A stretch of 36,994 nt of DNA, from positions 1 through 36,994 of the forward strand of contig CAZJBH010000003.1 of the NCBI GenBank assembly GCA_964544485.1. The letters are read 5' to 3'. Positions 1 to 6,568 of the stretch are shown here, piece after piece; the first letter of the stretch is position 1, and each line of letters starts with the position of its first letter. The position numbers and the translations under genes are program-made. This stretch comes from CAZJBH01 sp964544485. Lineage in GTDB: Bacteria > Patescibacteriota > Minisyncoccia > Portnoybacterales > UBA2143. The notes under the pieces are model-generated. The model made no database searches. It was not told the origin of the DNA and was given only the letters and a program-made list of their open reading frames with translations.

Positions 1-203
1 GTTAATATATACACTAAAGGAATAGACCAGATTAGATGTAAATAATTAATATCTTTGAAAACAAAAATAAGATTTAAGATAAGGAAATATAAACTCCCTA
101 TTATAGTCGGGCAGCCCAAGGCTAGTTTTTCCCTTACTCCCCACATAGAACCAAGGGTAAAAAGTATAAGTATTCCATAAAGTATATAACCAATTATTTC
201 CAT
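1..203 (-). CDS. Membrane protein, partial (C-terminus beyond window)
   Basis: An ATG at 203 opens a frame that runs without a stop to the window edge, giving about 67 residues. It starts MEIIGYILYGILILFTLG and continues with more hydrophobic stretches (SLYFLILNLIFVF, HLIWSIPLVYIL), so at least three membrane segments are likely. It begins 25 bases after the stop of the next membrane gene on the same strand and probably belongs to the same transcript. There is no clear Shine-Dalgarno site. I recognise no family, and the missing C-terminus limits the call. Confidence 0.55.
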   Translation of the reverse strand, partial: MEIIGYILYGILILFTLGSMWGVREKLALGCPTIIGSLYFLILNLIFVFKDINYLHLIWSIPLVYIL

Positions 204-228
204 AAATTATTTCTTTATAATTTTTAAA

Positions 229-639
229 CTAATCACATATCCATCGTCCTGATTGGCTATTAATATTACAATTTTCTAGTCTTCTCTCGTGATCTTGTAT
301 GTTTTTTTCTAACTGTTCAGGGAAGTACTTTTTCTCAATAATATAAGTTAACTCGCAAGAAGCCCATATTGCTAAAATAAAAAGAATAATTAAAACAATA
401 CCAACTATTACTTTTAATGTTTGATTTTTATTAACAATTTCTTTAATTTTATCTATTAAATGACTATATTGATCATATAAAACATATGCTGGTAGAAAAA
501 TAAAACAACCGAAAGTAACTATAATTGCCCACCAGATTAATTTTATCCAAATAAGAAAAAATATAATAGGAATTCCTATAACAATACTCCCAAAAAATAA
601 TTCTAATAAAATAGATAAAATTTTTTCTTTTCGTTTCAT
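229..639 (-). CDS. Hypothetical membrane protein
   Basis: A 136-residue protein with three predicted membrane segments, at about residues 10-32, 36-54 and 75-98, the last containing VIVGIVLIILFILAIWA. A hydrophilic, charged C-terminal tail of about 38 residues holds two cysteines. The N-terminus MKRKEKI suggests an inside-positive start. It stops with TAG. It lies downstream of tRNA-Trp, where secE is often found in bacteria, but it has three membrane segments and no SecE signature. No function is assigned. Confidence 0.6.
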   Translation of the reverse strand: MKRKEKILSILLELFFGSIVIGIPIIFFLIWIKLIWWAIIVTFGCFIFLPAYVLYDQYSHLIDKIKEIVNKNQTLKVIVGIVLIILFILAIWASCELTYIIEKKYFPEQLEKNIQDHERRLENCNINSQSGRWICD

Positions 640-747
640 TAAGTTAATTACATACTGTCTTCACATTATCTTTTAGAACGGCTTCTGACGCACCCGCCAA
701 AGGCGAGCATGGTTTTTATAATTAAAATAGATTTCAGACAAGAATTA
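640..747. other. Intergenic patch, GC-richer than its surroundings
   Basis: A gene-free gap between tRNA-Trp and the membrane gene. Positions about 676-712 are markedly GC-richer than the flanks and contain a small hairpin, CGCC-AAA-GGCG, at about 690-702. The similar core GCCTTTGGC occurs near 35870. It could be a degenerate palindromic repeat or a processing or terminator site after tRNA-Trp, but the run of T that follows on the minus strand is weak. Confidence 0.3.
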
Positions 748-824
748 TGGCAGGCGCGGCAGGACTCGAACCTGCAGCCTCTGGTTTTGGAGACCAGTGC
801 ACTAGCCAATTGTGCTACGCGCCC
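748..824 (-). tRNA. tRNA-Trp (anticodon CCA)
   Basis: Cloverleaf on the minus strand. The acceptor strands are GGGCGCG and CGCGCCT (first pair G-U). The D stem is GCAC/GTGC, the anticodon stem CTGGT/ACCAG with loop CTCCAAA (anticodon CCA), and the T arm GCAGG-TTCGAGT-CCTGC. The discriminator is G and the 3' CCA is encoded. It follows rpmG, matching the widespread rpmG-tRNA-Trp neighbourhood, but secE and nusG do not follow here. Confidence 0.95.
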
Positions 825-853
825 ATATTTTATTTATAAAATAAATAAAATAA

Positions 854-1012
854 TTACTTTTTAATTTCTTTATGCAAGGTATGCTTACGGCACCATTTGC
901 AAAACTTCTTCAGTTCTAATTTTTTCTGAATTGTTTTTTTATTTTTCCGAGACCAATAATTGATCCGGTTACACTTAGTGCATTGAAATTTTATTAAATT
1001 ATCTTGTGACAT
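854..1012 (-). CDS. rpmG: 50S ribosomal protein L33
   Basis: A 52-residue basic protein of the large ribosomal subunit, the usual length for L33. It has the zinc-binding form, with cysteines in two CxxC pairs at residues 11/14 and 38/41. The start at 1012 is supported by a strong AGGAGGT Shine-Dalgarno site at 1023-1029. That site directly abuts the CCA end of tRNA-Thr(GGU), so tRNA 3' processing could uncover or remove the ribosome-binding site. It lies within a tRNA cluster and is probably co-transcribed with it. Confidence 0.95.
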   Translation of the reverse strand: MSQDNLIKFQCTKCNRINYWSRKNKKTIQKKLELKKFCKWCRKHTLHKEIKK

Positions 1013-1029
1013 ATGTTTATATTACCTCC

Positions 1030-1105
1030 TGGAGCTGAGGGCGGGATTCGAACCCGCGACCTTATCCTTACCATGGATGTGCTCTGCCAACTGAGCTACC
1101 TCAGC
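1030..1105 (-). tRNA. tRNA-Thr (anticodon GGT)
   Basis: Minus-strand cloverleaf. The acceptor strands are GCTGAGG/CCTCAGC, the D stem GCTC/GAGC, and the anticodon loop ATGGTAA gives GGU. The T arm is GCGGG-TTCGAAT-CCCGC. CCA is encoded and the discriminator is U. The outermost anticodon-stem pair (C27-A43) does not match, leaving four good pairs. It lies between tRNA-Tyr and rpmG. Confidence 0.93.
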
Positions 1106-1119
1106 TTAATTTAATTATG

Positions 1120-1202
1120 TGGGCAGGGAGGGATTCGAACCCCCGTAGTCCGAAGACGTCAGATTTACAGTCTGATGCATTTGGCCGCTCTGCCACCTGC
1201 CC
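1120..1202 (-). tRNA. tRNA-Tyr (anticodon GTA)
   Basis: A class II tRNA of 83 bases with a long variable arm. The acceptor strands are GGGCAGG/CCTGCCC, the anticodon stem TCAGA/TCTGA with loop CTGTAAA (GUA), and the T arm GGGGG-TTCGAAT-CCCTC. The discriminator is A. Unlike its three neighbours it does not encode the CCA end (A-C-A-T follows), so it needs CCA-adding enzyme. Its 5' end is one base from the CCA of tRNA-Thr(UGU), so the two must be cut from one precursor. Confidence 0.94.
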
Positions 1203-1203
1203 C

Positions 1204-1278
1204 TGGAGCCAGTGGAGGGATTTGAACCCCCGACCGACGGTTTACAAAACCGTTGCTCTGCCCCTGAGCTACACTGGC
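1204..1278 (-). tRNA. tRNA-Thr (anticodon TGT)
   Basis: Minus-strand cloverleaf. The acceptor strands are GCCAGTG/CACTGGC, the anticodon stem ACGGT/ACCGT with loop TTTGTAA (UGU), and the T arm GGGGG-TTCAAAT-CCCTC. CCA is encoded. Its 5' end lies two bases after the stop codon of the TPR gene, so it is almost certainly released from an mRNA-tRNA co-transcript. Threonine, tyrosine, threonine order recalls the common Thr-Tyr-Gly-Thr-tuf cluster with Gly and tuf missing. Confidence 0.94.
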
Positions 1279-1280
1279 TT

Positions 1281-2030
1281 TTAATTTTTATCCATTTCTT
1301 TTACTTGTTCCAAAATCTGTTTTATCTTTCTATCAGTTGAACCAAGCTTAACCGCCATTTCTAAGGATAATTTCGCGTCCTTATAATTATGCTGGCGCCA
1401 GTAAAGCAACCCAAGTTGTTTGTAAGCTGTAATATTTTTAGGGTTTTCCACAATCAGATCAATCCATTTTTGTTCTTCTTTGATCGGCTTTTTTAATTCA
1501 CTAATTGGCAAATCATCATCTTGATCTGTTTGTAATTCCTGATCTATCTTAGAAGCAATAAAATCATTCGGCGCTTGTTTTTTCTTTGGCTCATTTTGTT
1601 TTTCTTCTTTCTCTATTTTAACAGAAAAATTTTCTTCTGTCTTATTTGTTTCTTTTTTTGCATCCTCTTGTTCAAACGACTTTCTCCGCTTATCTTCTTT
1701 CTGACGAATCCATTCTTTTGATTTTTGAGCAGTTATCTGGCTGCGCCGGCGTAAAAAATAAATTAAACTGCTTAATAGATTCTCTATTTTTAAAAACCAA
1801 ATTTTTAATTTTCTTAAAAACTTTTCTAATCCAACCAGCCAATTTGACCAATATTGTTTATAATCAACTTCCTTAGCTTTTTGCCAAAGATTTTTCTTGC
1901 GCTTTAAAATCAATATTTCATCCTCGCTTAAATTTGCTAAAACAGGAATCTTGCGAAAGATAATTATTCCAATTCCGATTAAGCCAACAAGAATGGCAAT
2001 AATAAAAACCAAATTTAAAGACATAATCAA
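1281..2030 (-). CDS. Membrane-anchored TPR protein
   Basis: 249 residues. An N-terminal membrane segment (residues about 4-26, VFIIAILVGLIGIGIIIF) is followed by a highly charged, lysine- and glutamate-rich middle (about 90-180) likely to be disordered or coiled. A C-terminal tetratricopeptide-like helical pair sits at about residues 195-240, containing YKQLGLLYWRQHNYKDAKLS. The start could be Met1 or Met3 (2024). The gene is five bases downstream of tsf and two bases upstream of tRNA-Thr, in a translation operon. TPRs usually bind other proteins; the partner is unknown. Confidence 0.75.
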   Translation of the reverse strand: MIMSLNLVFIIAILVGLIGIGIIIFRKIPVLANLSEDEILILKRKKNLWQKAKEVDYKQYWSNWLVGLEKFLRKLKIWFLKIENLLSSLIYFLRRRSQITAQKSKEWIRQKEDKRRKSFEQEDAKKETNKTEENFSVKIEKEEKQNEPKKKQAPNDFIASKIDQELQTDQDDDLPISELKKPIKEEQKWIDLIVENPKNITAYKQLGLLYWRQHNYKDAKLSLEMAVKLGSTDRKIKQILEQVKEMDKN

Positions 2031-2035
2031 TAAGA

Positions 2036-2485
2036 TTAAATTTCCAATTTAGCAAATTCGCCAATTTGAATATTTTCTCCGAGCTTGCCAATTGCTTCAG
2101 TAATTAAATCTTGAACTTTCTTTTGCGGATCTTTAATAAATTCCTGCGTTAACAACTCTTCTATATTTTCTGCTCCATTCGCAGCTATCTGCATAGCAAT
2201 ATCATGAGCTAAATTTTTAAAATCTTCGTTTTTAGCCACAAAATCAGTTTCGCAATTCAATTTAATCAACACGCCAACTTTTCCATTGTTATGAATATAT
2301 GCTTCAATTACTCCTTGTCCAGCTTCTCGCTCTGACTTTTTTTCAGCTTTTTCAGCGCTTTTTTGATTTAAAAATTCTAAAGCTTTAGCTTCATCGCCTT
2401 GAGCTTGTTCCAGGGCTTTTTTACACTCCATAATCGAAACCCCGGTCTTTTCTCTTAATTCTTTAACTTGATCTAATGATATCAT
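2036..2485 (-). CDS. tsf: Elongation factor Ts, short form
   Basis: Guanine nucleotide exchange factor for EF-Tu, acting in the cytoplasm. The N-terminal UBA-like segment (VKELREKTGVSIMECKKAL, residues 7-25) and the catalytic TDFVAKN motif (80-86) are intact. At 149 residues it is about half the length of the E. coli protein and lacks the C-terminal subdomain and coiled coil, as in other short EF-Ts forms such as that of Thermus. It follows rpsB by 18 bases, the near-universal rpsB-tsf order. No Shine-Dalgarno site is visible. Confidence 0.96.
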   Translation of the reverse strand: MISLDQVKELREKTGVSIMECKKALEQAQGDEAKALEFLNQKSAEKAEKKSEREAGQGVIEAYIHNNGKVGVLIKLNCETDFVAKNEDFKNLAHDIAMQIAANGAENIEELLTQEFIKDPQKKVQDLITEAIGKLGENIQIGEFAKLEI

Positions 2486-2503
2486 AATAAAAAAGTTAAT
2501 AAT

Positions 2504-3268
2504 TTATTCTAAGACTTTTTGGATTGTACCAAGAATCAATTTCAAAGCTGAAATTGCATCATCATTGGTTGGAATCGGATAATCAATAATTGAAGGATCT
2601 GCGTTTGTATCGCATAATCCGATTACTGGTATTCCTTGCATTCGAGCTTCTTTGACTGCCAAATTTTCTTTATGAGTATCAACTACTAACAAAGCATCTG
2701 GCAATTGAGTCATTTTTTTCATTCCACCAAATCTTAATTTTAAACGCTGTAATTCAACATTAAAATCATGGCGTTCTTTTTTTGTATATTTTTCTTCCAT
2801 TTCACCGCTTTGCATTTTAGCTTCTAAATCGCGGTAATGTTCTAATCTCTTGGAAATTACCGGAAAATTAGTTAAAGTTCCACCTAGCCAGCGTTCATTA
2901 ACATAAGGCATATTTATTTCTTCGGCAATTTGCTTAACTATTTCTTTAGCTGAAACTTTTGTTCCAACAAAAAGAATAGTTGCATTTTTTTGTTTAAGCT
3001 GATAAAGATATTCTAAAGCTTGGCCCAGCTTTTCTCTAGATTTTTCTAGATCAATAATATGCACATTTTTACGGGCCGTAAAAATATACGGATCCATCTT
3101 AACATTCCAACGAGAAGTTCGATGACCAAAATGAATACCTTGCTTTAGCATTTCTTCTAATGAAGGCAAGACTTTTTCTAAATCCAATTTTTTATTTTTT
3201 TTATTTTTCCCCGATGCTTTGTTCGGGATTCCGACTTTATGTCGGGGCTTTTCATTTTGTTTTGGCAT
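2504..3268 (-). CDS. rpsB: 30S ribosomal protein S2
   Basis: Small-subunit ribosomal protein, 254 residues. The conserved S2 body begins at about residue 36 (SLEEMLKQGIHFGHRTSRWN) and includes NVHIIDLEKS and NERWLGGTLTNF. Before it is a lysine-rich extension of about 35 residues that most S2 proteins lack. Part of that extension (KPRHKVGIPNKASGKN) is encoded by a 39-base double hairpin at 3209-3247, described separately. No other ATG lies between 3268 and the domain, so this start stands. A good promoter lies 58 bases upstream. Confidence 0.97.
   Translation of the reverse strand: MPKQNEKPRHKVGIPNKASGKNKKNKKLDLEKVLPSLEEMLKQGIHFGHRTSRWNVKMDPYIFTARKNVHIIDLEKSREKLGQALEYLYQLKQKNATILFVGTKVSAKEIVKQIAEEINMPYVNERWLGGTLTNFPVISKRLEHYRDLEAKMQSGEMEEKYTKKERHDFNVELQRLKLRFGGMKKMTQLPDALLVVDTHKENLAVKEARMQGIPVIGLCDTNADPSIIDYPIPTNDDAISALKLILGTIQKVLE
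3209..3247. repeat. Palindromic element inside rpsB
   Basis: Two adjacent hairpins lie within the coding sequence for the S2 N-terminal extension: CCCGA/TCGGG with an 8-base loop (3210-3227), and CCGAC/GTCGG with a 5-base loop (3231-3245). The outer ends CCCCGA and TCGGGG also pair. The patch is far more GC-rich than the lysine codons on either side. Its form resembles a mobile palindromic repeat that entered in frame. Confidence 0.55.
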
Positions 3269-3325
3269 AATTTATTTATAGATTATTAAAAAGACACGGC
3301 CTAAAAGCCAGATTCTAATAATTTG

Positions 3326-3353
3326 AGTATAGCATAATGCAAAATAAAAGCAA
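3326..3353 (-). promoter_or_regulatory. Promoter of rpsB-tsf operon
   Basis: Minus-strand TTGCTT (3348-3353), a 16-base spacer and TATACT (3326-3331), with TG one base before the -10 (extended form). The predicted transcript starts near 3319, leaving about a 50-base leader before rpsB. No other good promoter is obvious before the tRNA cluster, so it may drive the whole block. Confidence 0.6.
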
Positions 3354-3363
3354 GATGTTTTAA

Positions 3364-3416
3364 TCTAAGAATTATCCTTGATTTTTTAAACAACTTAAGC
3401 TATCTTAGAATTATCC
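3364..3416 (+). promoter_or_regulatory. Promoter with flanking direct repeats
   Basis: TTGATT (3378-3383), a 17-base spacer and TATCTT (3401-3406) precede the gene at 3453. A near-identical 13-base sequence, CTAAGAATTATCC at 3365-3377 and CTTAGAATTATCC at 3404-3416, lies just upstream of the -35 box and overlapping/after the -10 box, 39 bases apart. Such spacing would suit an operator pair. Confidence 0.45.
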
Positions 3417-3452
3417 AGATCTTTTAACTATATTCCATAAAAAGGAGGGATT

Positions 3453-3665
3453 ATGGAAAATCAAGTAATTTGGGAAAATTCAGAATTTACTCCGGATGAT
3501 TTTGCTAAACTAGCAGGAATTGAATTAAATTGGCATCCCGGCCCTTATCCTCAATTTTACGACCAGCAAGGGAATGTAATCGGCTATGCCTGGGGAAACG
3601 ACCAACAAGGATGGAATTTCTGCTTTAGCCAAGAATGCTCTTTTTCTTCTCAATTGCCTGTTTAA
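3453..3665 (+). CDS. Hypothetical small protein
   Basis: A 70-residue acidic, aromatic-rich soluble protein with six tryptophans and tyrosines clustered in the middle ([17 protein letters not shown]) and two cysteines near the end. A very strong Shine-Dalgarno site, AAGGAGGG, ends four bases before the ATG. It has its own promoter and a hairpin terminator, so it is a single-gene transcription unit. I recognise no family. Confidence 0.65.
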   Translation: MENQVIWENSEFTPDDFAKLAGIELNWHPGPYPQFYDQQGNVIGYAWGNDQQGWNFCFSQECSFSSQLPV

Positions 3666-3672
3666 TTAAACC

Positions 3673-3700
3673 ACCCTGCTTTTTAAAGCAGGGTTTAATC
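3673..3700 (+). terminator. Hairpin terminator
   Basis: A perfect 10-base stem, ACCCTGCTTT (3673-3682) with AAAGCAGGGT (3685-3694), closes just after the stop at 3665. The following T tract is short (TTTAATC), so termination may be moderate. It separates the small unknown gene from rpmE. Confidence 0.7.
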
Positions 3701-3729
3701 TTGCTTTTTGTTTCCAAATCCGTTATCAT
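3701..3729 (+). promoter_or_regulatory. Promoter of rpmE-prfA-trpS, implies leaderless mRNA
   Basis: TTGCTT (3701-3706), a 17-base spacer, then TATCAT (3724-3729). The expected start of transcription is about 3736, directly at the rpmE ATG at 3737. No Shine-Dalgarno site is present. Confidence 0.6.
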
Positions 3730-3736
3730 ATTAATA

Positions 3737-3976
3737 ATGAAAAAAGATATTCATCCAAAATATTATCCTAAAGCTAAAATCAAATGCGCTTGCGGCGCTA
3801 AATTTGAATTTGGATCCACTCACCCAGAGATAGATGTGGAAATCTGTTCTCAATGCCATCCTTTTTATACAGGCAAAGAAAGGATTATTGAAACTGGGCA
3901 AGTAGAAAAATTCAAAGCGCGAATGTCTAAAAAACAGCAAAAACTCACTCCTAAAAAGACTAGCAAAAAGAAATAA
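3737..3976 (+). CDS. rpmE: 50S ribosomal protein L31
   Basis: A 79-residue large-subunit protein. Zinc ligands of the C+ form are visible as CxC (Cys17, Cys19) and CxxC (Cys37, Cys40), with the typical [11 protein letters not shown] start and CHPFYTGK segment. A lysine-rich tail ends the protein. A longer frame upstream to 3635 is open but would read through the terminator hairpin, so the ATG at 3737 is chosen. The stop overlaps the prfA start (TAATG). The rpmE-prfA order is common in bacteria. Confidence 0.95.
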   Translation: MKKDIHPKYYPKAKIKCACGAKFEFGSTHPEIDVEICSQCHPFYTGKERIIETGQVEKFKARMSKKQQKLTPKKTSKKK

Positions 3977-4707
3977 TGCCTAAGGGAGTTATAATTGAAA
4001 TTAGAGCCGGAGCAGGCGGCGATGAATCAGCTTTGTTTGTAGCTGATCTTTTTCGCATGTACTCTAAATTTGCTGAAAAGCAAAATTGGCAAACTTCCCT
4101 TTTAAGCAGCAGCGAAACCGGATTAAATGGATATAAAGAAATTATTTTTGAAATTAAAGGAGAAGAAGCTTATCAAAAATTGCAGCAAGAAGGTGGAGTT
4201 CATCGAGTTCAAAGAATCCCAGAAACAGAAAAATCAGGCCGAGTCCATACATCTACTGTTTCTGTAGCAATCATGCCTTTTGCAACTGAATCAGAAATTC
4301 AAATTAATCCTAAAGAAATCAGAGTAGACACTTTGCGCGCTTCCGGACCGGGTGGACAATATGTTAACCGAAGAGAATCAGCTATCCGTCTGACTCACCT
4401 TCCTAGCGGAATGATAGTTACTTGCCAAGACGAAAGAACTCAATTAGCCAATAAAGAAAAAGCTATGAAAGTTATGCGCGCTCGCTTGCTAGCTAAAAAA
4501 AGAGAGAAACAAATGGTTCAGCGCAAAGACCAGCGCCGGGAACAAATCGGCAGCGCTATGCGGGCAGAAAAAGTACGCACCTATAATTATCCGCAAAATC
4601 GGATTACTGACCATCGAATTAAAAAATCTTGGCACAATCTGGATAAAATTGTTCAAGGCGATTTAAAACCGATTATTAAAGCTTTTCAAAAAGCAAAGAA
4701 AAAATAA
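3976..4707 (+). CDS. prfA: Peptide chain release factor 1, lacking domain 1
   Basis: A class I release factor that reads stop codons and triggers peptide release on the ribosome. The GGQ motif is at residues 126-128 and the stop-reading tripeptide is PET (82-84), the PxT form of RF1, which recognises UAA and UAG. At 243 residues it lacks the N-terminal domain 1 of about 100 residues; its first residues align with the middle of normal RF1 ([13 protein letters not shown]). There is no room for that domain, because the ATG overlaps the rpmE stop. A rescue-type homologue is less likely because the codon-reading domain is present. Confidence 0.88.
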   Translation: MPKGVIIEIRAGAGGDESALFVADLFRMYSKFAEKQNWQTSLLSSSETGLNGYKEIIFEIKGEEAYQKLQQEGGVHRVQRIPETEKSGRVHTSTVSVAIMPFATESEIQINPKEIRVDTLRASGPGGQYVNRRESAIRLTHLPSGMIVTCQDERTQLANKEKAMKVMRARLLAKKREKQMVQRKDQRREQIGSAMRAEKVRTYNYPQNRITDHRIKKSWHNLDKIVQGDLKPIIKAFQKAKKK

Positions 4708-4708
4708 C

Positions 4709-5710
4709 ATGAAAAAAATTTATTCTGAGCGAAATCGAAGAAGAATTTTTAGCGGTATCCAACCAACTGGCGCTATTCATATCGGCAATTATTTAGGAGC
4801 AATCAAAAACTGGGTTAATCTGCAAAATGAATATGACTGTATCTGGGGAATTGTTGATTTGCATTCTCTGACTAATCCTAAAGCAACTAAAAATTTACAA
4901 AAAAATATTCTTGATTTGGCAGCGACTTATTTAGCTGCTGGACTGGATCCTAAAAAAGCAATCATTATGGTCCAATCTGATGTACCGGAACATACTGAAC
5001 TAACCTGGCTTTTTAATACAATTACTCCAATTTCTGAATTAGAAAGAATGACTCAGTTTAAAGATAAATCTAAGCAATTTAAAAAAGAAATTAATATGGG
5101 CTTATTTGGTTATCCGGTTTTAATGGCAGCTGATATTTTAATTTATCAAGCTGAAGTAGTTCCGGTTGGAGAAGACCAGCAGCAACATGTGGAGCTGACC
5201 CGAAAAATTGCCCGCAAATTTAATCATCGCTTTGGCCAAACTTTTGTTGAGCCGGAATGTCTGCTAAATAAATCAACTGCTCGGATTATGTCTTTGCTTG
5301 ACCCAAAGCAAAAAATGTCTAAAAGTGTTCCGAACAGTTATCTCGGGATTGATGATTCCCCTGCTTTAATCAAAGAAAAAATCCAAAAAGCAATGACTGA
5401 TTCAGGCAAAAGAATAAAGTGCCGACCAGACAAACCAGCCATCTGTAATCTAATGGCTATTTACAATGCTTTTACCGGATTGGATTATAATCAAATTGAA
5501 GAAAATTTTGAAAATAAAGGCTATGGAGATTTTAAAAAAGAATTAGCTGAAAAAGTTATTCAAAAATTAAAACCGATTCAAAAAGAAAAACAGCAACTTC
5601 TTAAAAAACCTGAGAAAATAAAGCAGATATTAAAAAAAGGCGCTCAACAAGCCCGCCCAATTGCCCAAGAAAATCTCAAAAAAGCTAAACAGAAAATGAA
5701 TTTAATTTAA
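4709..5710 (+). CDS. trpS: Tryptophanyl-tRNA synthetase
   Basis: Class I aminoacyl-tRNA synthetase that charges tRNA-Trp. It has the normal bacterial length of 333 residues, with the HIGN signature at 24-27 and KMSKS at 202-206. Other conserved segments are FSGIQPTGAIHIGNYLGA and PVGEDQQQHVELTR. It begins one base after the prfA stop, so rpmE, prfA and trpS form one operon. A strong terminator follows. Its substrate tRNA-Trp is encoded about 4 kb away. Confidence 0.97.
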   Translation: MKKIYSERNRRRIFSGIQPTGAIHIGNYLGAIKNWVNLQNEYDCIWGIVDLHSLTNPKATKNLQKNILDLAATYLAAGLDPKKAIIMVQSDVPEHTELTWLFNTITPISELERMTQFKDKSKQFKKEINMGLFGYPVLMAADILIYQAEVVPVGEDQQQHVELTRKIARKFNHRFGQTFVEPECLLNKSTARIMSLLDPKQKMSKSVPNSYLGIDDSPALIKEKIQKAMTDSGKRIKCRPDKPAICNLMAIYNAFTGLDYNQIEENFENKGYGDFKKELAEKVIQKLKPIQKEKQQLLKKPEKIKQILKKGAQQARPIAQENLKKAKQKMNLI

Positions 5711-5730
5711 GAAAATTCTTAAATCTATTT

Positions 5731-5757
5731 AAAAAGGAGTTCTAGAGCTCCTTTTTT
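5731..5757. terminator. Bidirectional terminator
   Basis: A stem AAAAAGGAG (5731-5739) with CTCCTTTTT (5748-5756) around an 8-base loop, followed by T on the plus strand and by the A-derived T tract on the minus strand. It lies between the converging trpS and HAD genes. The HAD stop codon falls in the T tract. Confidence 0.85.
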
Positions 5758-6532
5758 ATTTCCCTTGATAATAATTTAATAAAAACTCAGCTAATTTTTC
5801 ACCACCTAGTTCTCCTGGTTTAGGATCAATAGAATATTCTGCTTCAACTCTGCTTGGATCTACAGAAACTCCTTTCCCAATTTCAAGCATTTCCTGATCA
5901 TTATAGTTATTCCCAGTAGTCATAATTTGTTTTGGCTGAATTGATAATTCTTTAGCTAAATTTTGGATAGCAATTCCTTTTGACATTTGGCTAGAGCCAA
6001 TATCATAGCCTTCATTAGTCCACAAACAATAAAGTTTATCTCCGGCTATTTGTTTAACCAAATCAGGAATTTCATCCATTTCTTCAGAATGAACTGTTAA
6101 AATAAAAAATTTTGGCTCAAATCCCCTAATTCTTTTGTCATTCTTTTTCATCTGTTTTATTTTCTGTTTTAATTCCCTTAACCAAGAAAAATATTCATCA
6201 TTATATTGAGAATGTTTAAGCTGATAATCAAGCCAAATTAAATTTCCATTTTCAGCTGTTAAAATAGTATTTTTATCTATAATTTCGTTGACCAAGCTTT
6301 TTAGATAAAGAATATTTCTGCCTGAAGAAAAATTAAGCCGAACATATTTTTCAAGTTTTTTTAAATTAGCAATAAATTCCTTTGACAAAGGCTTTGATTC
6401 CATATATAGCTTAGAGCCATTTTCTTCTTCTTTGATTTTAGTCCCAGTTGGAGCAATTACTCCGTCAATATCAAAAGTAACTATTTTTAAAGCATCTAAT
6501 TCTTGCTTGGTAATTTCTTGTATCTTTTTCAT
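5756..6532 (-). CDS. HAD-superfamily phosphatase (type IIB, Cof-like)
   Basis: A 258-residue cytosolic phosphohydrolase. HAD motif I is DIDGVIAP (nucleophile Asp21 and Asp23), motif II is SSGR (69-72), motif III Lys185 and motif IV GNNYND (207-212). A cap domain lies between motifs II and III, as in the Cof, sucrose-phosphatase and phosphomannomutase groups. The substrate, probably a sugar phosphate, cannot be told. A TATAAT -10 box at 6558-6563 upstream suggests its own promoter. Confidence 0.8.
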   Translation of the reverse strand: MKKIQEITKQELDALKIVTFDIDGVIAPTGTKIKEEENGSKLYMESKPLSKEFIANLKKLEKYVRLNFSSGRNILYLKSLVNEIIDKNTILTAENGNLIWLDYQLKHSQYNDEYFSWLRELKQKIKQMKKNDKRIRGFEPKFFILTVHSEEMDEIPDLVKQIAGDKLYCLWTNEGYDIGSSQMSKGIAIQNLAKELSIQPKQIMTTGNNYNDQEMLEIGKGVSVDPSRVEAEYSIDPKPGELGGEKLAEFLLNYYQGK

Positions 6533-6568
6533 AAAAAAACAATTTAATTGTATTTTAATTATACCATC

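Noticed and set aside
229..639. secE downstream of tRNA-Trp
   Set aside because: The protein is 136 residues with three membrane segments and lacks the SecE pattern, despite the expected position.
3635..3736. Longer start for rpmE
   Set aside because: The extension would translate the terminator hairpin and promoter; L31 proteins begin at the MKKDIHP position.
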